In this document: positions 54,001-61,396 of the stretch, one piece after another | Position numbering within the stretch: position 1 is the stretch's first letter | Layout of the letters: the number at the start of each line of letters is the position of its first letter | NCBI GenBank assembly: GCA_965240325.2 | Contig: OZ251233.1 | Coordinates: forward strand, 806,001 to 870,000 | Length of the DNA: 64,000 nt | Origin: Rebecca billardiae RCC1528 | Lineage: Eukaryota; Haptophyta | Reading direction: 5' to 3' | Notes under the pieces: model-generated | Told to the model about the DNA's origin: nothing | Seen by the model: only the letters and a program-made list of their open reading frames with translations | Database searches by the model: none | Translations under genes and position numbers: made by a program

Positions 54001-56349
54001 GCACGGCGAGTCCGCCGCCGCGAAGTCGGTCAGCTCGAGCGCGCGCACGGCCGCGGCCGTGTGCACCGCGCCGCCGCCTTCGGTGCGCAGCCGCAAGCTC
54101 ACGTCCAGCACCGCCAGGGCAGCGATGGGCCGGAGCGCAGCGGCGGCGTCGGCGGCGGCGTCGGCGTCGGCGTCGGCGGCGGCGGCGGCGTCGGCGTGGT
54201 CGGACGGCACGCCGGGCGCACGCGCACGCGCGCCGCCGCCCGCGACGCCGCAGCTCGCGTGCCCGGCCGCGCGCACCGGCGGCGTCGGCGGCGCGGCGCG
54301 CGGCGTGCCGCCCGCGCCGCCGCCCGCCGCTTCGGCCGCGTCGTCAGCCGGACCAAGCAGCAGCACGTGAGCGCTGCGCAGGTCAAAGGTGAGGCGCACG
54401 CGCAGCGCGTCCGCCCCGCCCTCCGCCTGCGCGTCGTCCAGCGCGGCGGTGAGAGACGCCTCGGCCTGCGCCGGCGCGGCCGCGGCCGACGCCGCCGCGG
54501 CCGCGGCCGCGCGCTGCGAGGCCGGCGCCGCCTCGCCACCGCCGCCCGCGGCTGCGTCCGCGCCCGCATCTGCCGTGCCGCGCGGCGCGGCCGCGGCGCC
54601 GCCGCCGCCGCCATCGCCGCCACGGCGCCACTTGCCGAAGATGGAGCCCCACCCGCCGCCGCCGCCACCACCGCCACCGCCGCCGCGCGCCCCGGCCGAG
54701 TGCGGCGCCGCGTCGCCGCCGCCCTTGGCTTGCACCGCCGCCGCGGCCGCGCGCGCGCCCGCGCGCGCCGCGCGCGCCGCTTCGGCCGCGGCAGCGGCGG
54801 CGCCCCAGGAGCGGAAGAGGAGCACATCTTGCACGCTGAGCTCGTCCTCGATCGCGAGCAGCTCCTCCGCCTCGCGCCTCGAGCGGAACGTCGCGCGGTG
54901 CAGCTCCAAGTACCGCAGCCGCGCGCGCCGCCGCGCGCTGAGCGCCGAGCCGCGCAGCCTGAAGCGCCGGCAGCGCGCGGCCTCCTCAGCGCACACGCAC
55001 TCGACGGCCCAGCGCCACCACGCGCGCGCGCACGCGCCGTGCCGCGGGCGCGCGCCCGGCCGCTTGCGCCAGTGCGCGTACCACCGCCGGATGTTCGTCC
55101 CGAACTCGAGCAGCCGGAGCAGCGCGCGGTACTGCCGGCGGCTGAGCGTCACTCGCACCGGCGCGAAGGCGACCGTGGCGGACAGCAGCGCGGCCGGCGC
55201 GGCCGGCGCGGCCGGCGCGGCCGGCGCGGCGGTTGGAGGCTCGCGCGCGTCGGGCGCGGCGCGCGGGGAGGAGGCGTCGGCGGCGGCGGGGCGGCTGCTC
55301 CCGCGGCGCGCGCTCCCGCCGTGCGCGCTCCAGCCGCCACCGCCGCCCCGGCCCCCGCCGTCCGCGCCGCCCGCGCGCGCGCCGCCCGGCGCGCCGTCCG
55401 CGCCGCGCCGCGCGCTCAGCTCCAGCGCGGCTCGCAGCGCGAGCGGGTGCAGGACGAGCGCGGCGGCGGTGGGCGTGAGCATCTGCTCGAAGCAGACGCG
55501 CAGCTCGGACACGCGCGCGCTGCCCTCGCCCGCCCGCGCGATCACGTCGAGGAACTCCACCGGCACCTGCCGCCCGCCCGGCTCCAGATACAATCTCGCG
55601 CCGCTCACGTGCAGGGCCTTGCGCAGCTGGCCGGCGGGCGCGCGCGCGGCCGCGGGCGGCGTGTGCGCGGGATCGGGCGCGGACGAGGCCGCGGGCCCGC
55701 CGGCGGGACTCCCCGCCCCCGCGCCCGCCTCCGCGCCCGCGCGCTCCGCCGCGCCCTGCCCCTGCGCCGCGCGCGCGCGCAGCTCGGCGCGCTCCAGTAG
55801 GACACCGAGGTTAAGAGGCCCGCCCGTCAGGCTGCCCTCGTCCTCGAGGCGGACGTGCACGTTGCGCAGCGTGACCTGCACCGAGTCAAGGAGCTGCGTG
55901 CCCAGCCGCACGTAGAACGAGTTGCCCGAGAGCAGCCCCGCCAGCTGGCCCGCGCCGCGCGCGCCGGACGAGCGGACGAGTTGCTCGGCCGCGGCGATGC
56001 GCTCCTGCTTCTCCTTGCGCGCCTCGGCGGGCGAGCGCGCGGGGCGCAGCGAGATGCCGCGCCCGTCGGAGCGGGGCGAGAGGAGCAGGTAGGCCGACTC
56101 GATGTGCACCGCGATCGGCTCGTGCCCCAGCCGCGACACGCGCGGCAGGTCGACGCGCAGCCGGCCGACGCATCCCGCCTTGATCGCGAGCGGCAGGCCG
56201 TGTCTCTCGAACGCCTCGCGGCGCACCTCGAGGTCGCTGAGCTCGAGGTGGCCCGTGGCAAGGCCTGCGCGCAGCGCCGACGCGTCCACCTTGACGTACT
56301 CGCCGATGTACCGCTGCAGCACGTCGACGAGCAGCGCCGTGAAGACCAT
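45823..56349 (-). CDS. VPS13: VPS13-type bridge-like lipid transfer protein, single 10.5-kb ORF
   Basis: Starting at the ATG at 56349 the frame gives 3,508 residues. The N-terminal chorein domain reads MVFTALLVDVLQRYIGEYVK, then DLPRVSRLGHEPIAVHIESA. At about residues 420-515 the conserved block RRWYAHWRKRP, WWRWAVECV, LRYLELHR is present. The SHR-BD/adaptor-binding region lies near residue 2300 (MSYELATSIELARGPFWRTK). The C-terminal ATG2-like domain is at about 3070-3290, with GYSDILGSPAGLLSNLGSGV, DFILEP, ITGSVGKGIAYLSMD and AGVLELATRSSE. A final PH-like segment follows. VPS13 proteins are hydrophobic-groove rods that pass phospholipids between membranes at contact sites. Long poly-Gly, poly-Ala and Gly/Ala/Pro-rich insertions (GCC repeats at about 47705-47760, 49648-49680 and 51000-51045) interrupt the chain, probably as disordered loops. 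Introns could hide in some of these, but none is needed. Confidence 0.9.
47700..47762. repeat. (GCC)n trinucleotide repeat in VPS13, encodes poly-Gly
   Basis: An almost uninterrupted GCC run; on the coding strand it reads as about 19 consecutive glycines between LLGG and EQQEAAVL. It is prone to length change. Confidence 0.85.
50990..51047. repeat. (GCC)n trinucleotide repeat in VPS13, second poly-Gly tract
   Basis: Encodes about 20 glycines between SRQSSS and SEGGGAVG. Like the first tract, it sits in a region without VPS13 conservation. Confidence 0.85.
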
Positions 56350-56607
56350 GGCGCCGGCCCTCCGGCCGCCACCGCCGCGCGCTCCGCCAAAAAAGCGTCC
56401 GCTTGCTTGGCGCTTTTCAGCTTGACGAGGTCGCCTGTCGCGCCCGGACCCGGACCACGGTGCCGAGTCCGGCTGAGCAGTCGAAGACGGGCAAGTCGGC
56501 AGCTCGAACCGCGCCGCCCAGCCCTTTCTGCGGCCGGCAACGACAGCTCGCGCCGCGCTCGGCCGACGTCGGTGGCCTCGCACGGCCGCGCGCGCCCCCG
56601 CCCGAGC
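56350..56607. promoter_or_regulatory. Divergent promoter region between VPS13 and PDK-like gene
   Basis: These 258 bases separate two start codons in opposite directions. The minus-strand frame of VPS13 stays open through here, but the plus-strand gene beyond it shows that this is not coding for VPS13. Confidence 0.45.
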
Positions 56608-57789
56608 ATGCCCGTCCCACGCGCCCACCCCGTCCGCCTCGCCAACCTCTTCGACTGGGCACGCGGCGACGCCATCGTGCGCGCGCGCGGGCGCGTGCTC
56701 ACGCACGAGGAGCTCGTCACCCGCTTCACGCACCAGCGCGAGCGCACACGCCGGCTCGCGGCGATGTCCAGCCTGCACGAGAGGTCGGTCATGGCGATCG
56801 TGGACGTGGGCACGCGTCTGGCGCGCACCGTCGACGAGCTCGAGGCCGTCTCCCTGCAGAAGCGCAAGGACGAGCGCGAGCACGTGCGGCTGATGACGCT
56901 GATCAAGCACAAGCACGTGCCCGACACCGCGTCGATCGCGACGGCGTTCAAGCGGCTGTGCCAGGACGCGAGCGAGCGCGAGTCGCAGGAGATCGACACC
57001 TCGCTCGACGAGTACTTCCGCTCGAACATCGGCATCAACACGCTGCTCGACCACTCGCTCGCCATCCACGAGCACCGCGAGGGCGGGCCCAAGTGCGGCG
57101 TCGTGAGCGACGAGGTGGACGTGCGCTCGCTCGTGCTCGACGTGTGCGAGCTGGGGCGCGAGCTGTGCGAGCGGAACTTCCCGCAGCTGCCCGACGCGCC
57201 CGACCACGACGTGAGCGTGCACTGCAAGCGCGAGAGCCTCGAGGTCACCGGCCAGAAGGACGCGGACCACCCGCGCTACCCGACCGTCGTGGGCGTGCCG
57301 CACCTGATCCACGCGGCCATGCTCGAGGTGGTCAAGAACGCGATGCGCGCGACCGCCGAGTTCTCGATCGCGCACAAGGTGGAGATGGCGCCGCTGCGCG
57401 TGGCGATCGCTGAGTCGGACGACGAGGTGAGCGTGCTCTTCGAGGACCGAGGCGGCGGCATCCCGCGGCACAAGGCCGAGCGCCTGCTGTTCGGCTACTG
57501 CCGCTCGTCGGTCGAATCTCAGCTCGACGAGATTGAGGACTCGTACGGCCGGCCGGGCCACGGCTCCTCGTTCAACCCGTCGGACAGCCCGATCGCCGGG
57601 TTCGGCGTCGGCTTCCCGTACGCGCGCGCGCAGATCCGGTACTTTGGCGGCGACCTCAAGGTGCTCTCGGTCCCCGGGCTCGGCACCTCCGTGTGCTTCC
57701 ACCTGCCGCGGGATCCGGACCAGGCGGTCGAGGAGATCCCGACCGAGGCGCCGTGGCGCGACGACCTCGCGCAGGGAAGAGGCCGTTGA
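56608..57789 (+). CDS. PDK: Mitochondrial 2-oxoacid dehydrogenase kinase (PDK/BCKDK family)
   Basis: A single exon from the ATG at 56608 gives 393 residues, the usual length for this family. The N-terminal helical bundle includes TLIKHKHVPDTASIATAFKR, LDEYFRSNIGINTLLDHSLA and VVSDEVDVRSLVLDVCELG. The ATP-binding GHKL domain has the N box EVVKNAMRAT, G1 box FEDRGGGIP and G2 box SPIAGFGVGFPYARAQI, then RYFGGDLKVLSVPGLGTSV. These are all the signature motifs of pyruvate or branched-chain 2-oxoacid dehydrogenase kinases. Such kinases phosphorylate a serine of the E1 alpha subunit and switch the complex off in the mitochondrial matrix. The Arg-rich N-terminus (MPVPRAHPVRLANLF) fits a targeting peptide. 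Which dehydrogenase is controlled cannot be read here. Confidence 0.92.
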   Translation: MPVPRAHPVRLANLFDWARGDAIVRARGRVLTHEELVTRFTHQRERTRRLAAMSSLHERSVMAIVDVGTRLARTVDELEAVSLQKRKDEREHVRLMTLIKHKHVPDTASIATAFKRLCQDASERESQEIDTSLDEYFRSNIGINTLLDHSLAIHEHREGGPKCGVVSDEVDVRSLVLDVCELGRELCERNFPQLPDAPDHDVSVHCKRESLEVTGQKDADHPRYPTVVGVPHLIHAAMLEVVKNAMRATAEFSIAHKVEMAPLRVAIAESDDEVSVLFEDRGGGIPRHKAERLLFGYCRSSVESQLDEIEDSYGRPGHGSSFNPSDSPIAGFGVGFPYARAQIRYFGGDLKVLSVPGLGTSVCFHLPRDPDQAVEEIPTEAPWRDDLAQGRGR

Positions 57790-58406
57790 GCGCGGCGGGG
57801 GTGCTCCGCTCGGCGCTCCTCCGCGGCGAGCTCGTGGGGCGGGTGGGCGTCGTCGGCCACGCGCACGTGCGCGCCGCATGGTTGGGCCGGGGCGTCTGCC
57901 GCCGCGCACATTTGGCGTGCCGGACGGTGCCAGTGGCAGCTCGTGCATCATCAGCCTGTAGTGCAATGGCGACCGTGTCACTCGCTGTGCACCAGCGTAG
58001 TGCGTGCAGCGCAGGCCCGCGCAGATATCCGACCGGCGCGCGCGGGGGGCACGCTATACTTCTAAGTTCTAACTGATACTGATCTGACGCGACTGCTGCG
58101 GCCTACTAGTACTAGTAACAGTGTACACTACCGTAGATCGATGCTCATCACTACGAAGCCTGCTGAGACTGTCGTCACTACTCCTACTACTGAGAAGCTG
58201 ACGATGAAGTTGATCACGTCCACGACTACGAGGACGGAGGAATGAGCGTGGTGGCTGGTGCCGTACTCCGCCGACGTACTGTACTCCGTAGCCGCCTGAC
58301 GTCATCCGCGCTCATCACGATGATCATCCACACGTCTGCCTCCTCGAAGCGCGCCGTGCGGGGCGCGGGGCGCCATGTAGAGCACGTACGCGCATCGCCC
58401 GGCTCC
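57790..58406. other. Convergent intergenic region
   Basis: Between the ends of the PDK-like and oxygenase genes. It contains an AT-richer patch (58060-58230) with repeated CTACTAGTACTAGTA-like sequence. No gene was seen. Confidence 0.5.
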
Positions 58407-59219
58407 TCACGCCGCGGGCTGCGCTGCGGCTTGGGCCTGCCCCGGCTCTGACAGCGTCGGCTGGTGCCGGAGCGCGCCCGCCTCCTGCAGCTGCACCTGC
58501 TTGGCCATGTTGAGGATGATCTTGGCGAGCCGGTGGTGCCTGTTGTACCGCGTCTGGTAGAAGATCACCAGGGCCCAGCGCTCCCCGGACTGGATCGGGT
58601 TGCCCTGGTGCCACACGTAGTTGTCCAGCGCGCAGATGTCGCCGGGCCGCATCGGGTATTCGTGAGCCACCTCCGGCGCTCCCTCCCACACCGTCACGCC
58701 GCCGCCGCTGAACGCAATGTCGATGGGCGAGCCCGAGCCGTCCGCCCCGGAGAGCGCCAGGATGATGGAGCCGTCGACGTGGGCGCCGTCGATGTGCCGG
58801 AGCAGCCCGGCCTCCTGGTCGACGGGCCGGTAGCGCGTGACGAAACTCTGCAAGCGCACGAGCTGCTGAATCGAGCGCGCGCCGTGCGTTTCGCGGTACC
58901 AGCTGCTGAACACCTCGTCGCAGCGGGTGAGCAGCGGCTCGCACGCGTGGAGGAGCTCGCGCGAGGGGACGACGGCCTTCTGCATGGCCCCGCCGTCCTC
59001 CGCGACCTCGCAGTAGCAGCTCGCCTTCCACTCCACAGACGCGCCGTGCTTGCCGTCCTTCTCGGCAATGTTGGGGTTTGTATTGCCGTACCGGACTGAG
59101 TGCGGGACGAACGCCGCCTGGATGGCGGGAAAGAGGCGTGCGATCTCCGCGGGGTCGATCGCGCCTTCGTACACGCGGTGGCGCAGTGACGCGCCCCCCT
59201 CCGCCGCCTCGCTGGGCAT
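58407..59219 (-). CDS. 2-oxoglutarate/Fe(II)-dependent dioxygenase
   Basis: The first in-frame ATG is at 59219 (MPSEAAEGGASLRHRVYEG), giving 270 residues; the frame is open about 30 codons further with only a GTG, so a 5' exon is possible. The iron-binding facial triad is visible: HID in GLLRHIDGAHVDGS supplies His and Asp, and the distal His is in NYVWHQGNPI, followed by the 2-oxoglutarate-binding Arg in SGERWALVIFYQT. AFSGGGVTVWEG and YPMRPGDICAL complete the jelly-roll core. The layout resembles prolyl 4-hydroxylase-like oxygenases of algae. The enzyme should hydroxylate a protein or small molecule using O2 and 2-oxoglutarate; the substrate is unknown. It shares a promoter region with the chitin-binding gene. 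Confidence 0.82.
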   Translation of the reverse strand: MPSEAAEGGASLRHRVYEGAIDPAEIARLFPAIQAAFVPHSVRYGNTNPNIAEKDGKHGASVEWKASCYCEVAEDGGAMQKAVVPSRELLHACEPLLTRCDEVFSSWYRETHGARSIQQLVRLQSFVTRYRPVDQEAGLLRHIDGAHVDGSIILALSGADGSGSPIDIAFSGGGVTVWEGAPEVAHEYPMRPGDICALDNYVWHQGNPIQSGERWALVIFYQTRYNRHHRLAKIILNMAKQVQLQEAGALRHQPTLSEPGQAQAAAQPAA

Positions 59220-59513
59220 CGGCGGCTTCGGCGCGAGCCAAGGGAAACGACGCGCCTCTGCCTCGGCTTCCAGATGCGCTGCCGCCACGGTTGGCCGCTC
59301 GGCCACGGCTCGGTGCGAAAATGCTGCCGGGGGCCGGGGCTCGGATTTCGTCGGTCAACTCCACCTCTTGTTCTTTTTTTTCGCCGCCATTATTTTCTTC
59401 ACGCGGGCCTTTCTTCCGCTCGCGCACCGTGCTCCAGTGCGTCCCGGAGACCGCGAGCTGCCGCTGTGTCACTGCGAGGGCGGGGTGGCGTCGGCCGCCC
59501 GCGGAGGTTCGAG
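59220..59513. promoter_or_regulatory. Divergent region between oxygenase and chitin-binding genes
   Basis: 294 bases including a T-rich tract (TTGTTCTTTTTTTTCGCC) near 59370. Either gene could have an extra 5' exon here. Confidence 0.35.
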
Positions 59514-60287
59514 ATGAACCCCTTCGCGCAGCGTGGGTTCGACGCGCTCCGCGCAGATACGCCGTGGTCGCGGCGACCGCGCACGCTCATCGGGGGCCTC
59601 ATCGCCACGCTCGTCGTCTTCCTGTACGTGTGCAAGCTCGCGCACGACCAGGACGAGAGCGTCGTGTGGATCTGGATGGGCATCCGCTCCGATGGCAGGT
59701 GTGGCAAGGACTTTGGCACCGAGTACCTGCAGGAGACGAAGTGCGGCTCGAGCATGCCCTGCTGCAGCACGCACGGCTGGTGTGGCATCACCGAAGAGTA
59801 CTGCTCGCCCACCCTGGGCTGCCAGAGCGGCTGCTGGGACGAGGACCATCCGAGAGAAGTGGAGCTGCGCTCCGGCTCGGCGTACCCGTCCTACCCGGAT
59901 GACTGGGACGCGTACAACGACACGCACGGCGAGTGGCACGACAACGAGGACTACGACGATTACCACGGGTACCACGACGGCTGGGACGACGCCGAGCACG
60001 ACGGCTACGGGCACTACGTCGATCCGGCGGGCGGCGGCGCTGTCCGCCCGGGCGAGGCCCATGATTACGGCCATCGACACGGCCGGGGGTTCGGCCGGCA
60101 TTACGACGCCGACGACGACTACAGCGGGTTTGCTGGGCACGACGAGAACGACGACTTCGGCGAGGAGTTCCATCCCGACGAGCCCGAGGACATCGACGAC
60201 GACAGCGAGCGCGCAGTGGAAGGGGTGGACCCGCACGCGTGGACGGCGGACGAGCTGCTGTACCACGGGCCGGAGGCTCCCGAGTGA
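59514..60287 (+). CDS. Type II membrane protein with hevein-like chitin-binding domain
   Basis: The ATG at 59514 gives 257 residues. The N-terminal cytosolic part is basic (PWSRRPRTL), followed by one membrane helix, LIGGLIATLVVFLYVCKLA (about residues 25-44). Residues about 58-108 form a hevein/CBM18 domain with the expected cysteine ladder: RCGKDFG, KCGSSMPCCSTHGWCG, EEYCSPTLGCQSGCW. The CC pair and aromatic sugar-contact residues are in place, so binding of N-acetylglucosamine polymers is likely. The remaining 150 residues are extremely Asp/His/Tyr/Gly-rich (DDYHGYHDGWDD, DYGHRHGRGF), a composition suited to binding metal ions or mineral surfaces. The predicted topology puts the lectin and acidic tail in the lumen or outside the cell. 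A role in scales or cell covering is inference. Confidence 0.8.
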   Translation: MNPFAQRGFDALRADTPWSRRPRTLIGGLIATLVVFLYVCKLAHDQDESVVWIWMGIRSDGRCGKDFGTEYLQETKCGSSMPCCSTHGWCGITEEYCSPTLGCQSGCWDEDHPREVELRSGSAYPSYPDDWDAYNDTHGEWHDNEDYDDYHGYHDGWDDAEHDGYGHYVDPAGGGAVRPGEAHDYGHRHGRGFGRHYDADDDYSGFAGHDENDDFGEEFHPDEPEDIDDDSERAVEGVDPHAWTADELLYHGPEAPE

Positions 60288-61396
60288 CGCGATGGCGGGG
60301 GTGACGGCACCTGGCGTGCGCGCCTTGGAGCTCGCATGAGCGCAGTCCTGCTCGCACCGCGCGCCCTGGGTCTGGCGCCATGTCGTCTACTTGTCAACAC
60401 TGTCGCGTCGGCGAGACCGCCGTCTGGCCAGTCTGGACTTGGAAGTTGGAGCCCGCCTGCTGGGCCATGGCCATGGGCCGCGCAGGCTGCATGGCCATGC
60501 TATGCCACTATGGTCCACATCTCCCGACGGTACTGGCGGTTGTTACATATTCGTAATGTGACGCCATTACGGTGGTCGTCATCTAACTTAAAGCAGTCGT
60601 ACGTCGGCCCGATGGCGATGGCGATGGCAGTCATGGCAGTGACATGAACACGACCGAGTGATTCAGTCACATTCAGTGATCGGACCGCGATCCGGTACCG
60701 GCAGTCAGTTACTGCTGCCACTACTACTGCCACTGGTGCACACGCGTGAGTTATTAACTGCTGCTAGCGTTACACGATGAGGCCCGCGATCGACCGCTCA
60801 CATCCCGCCGCGGAATAAATAACTGCTTAGTGCGTGGCCTTGACTCTTGAGGCCGAGTGCCCGTGACCGCGGGCGGTGCCCCGGAACTCTTCAGGCGTGT
60901 GCTGCCTGTGCGGCCTGTCGCTCGGTGGCGCGGTGGCGCCTGCATGCAGCATATGGCGCCCTCATCGCCTGATCGGTGGCGGCCGGCCAATATATGCACG
61001 AGTCTGTCGCCTGTCCGCTGTCGGGGATTAGCGGGATCAAGATTTAAGACTGCTGGCGGCGGCGGATTAACTCGTCTTCCGGTGCCTCGTCAGATAGTCA
61101 TCACGGCGCGGGCACGTAGCTAACTATATAGTGAAAAATTACTGAGTCGCTGAGAGAGTGAGTGGCCGACTAGCAGTGCCGACTAGCAGTAAGAGTAAGC
61201 AGTACTATAAGCGTAGCCATATCGCGGGCGGTATAGCTCGGCGGCGACCTGACGCATCTCAGAAACGCGGTAGCTAGTGACATGCATCAGAGCTATACGC
61301 CAATCAATACGGTCTACGAGGACGATGACAGTTGACGTGACGTGACTGAGTCTGATGAACTCATAAACGTCAGCACGCGCGCGAGGTCGTCCCAGG
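60288..61396. other. Intergenic DNA
   Basis: No gene is supported. A short direct repeat CCGACTAGCAGT occurs twice near 61163-61192, and GATGGCGATGGCGATGGC occurs near 60611. Confidence 0.5.

Noticed and set aside
56350-57981. N-terminal extension of the VPS13 frame
   Set aside because: VPS13 proteins begin exactly at the MVF motif encoded at 56349, and the extension is antisense to the well-supported PDK-like gene.
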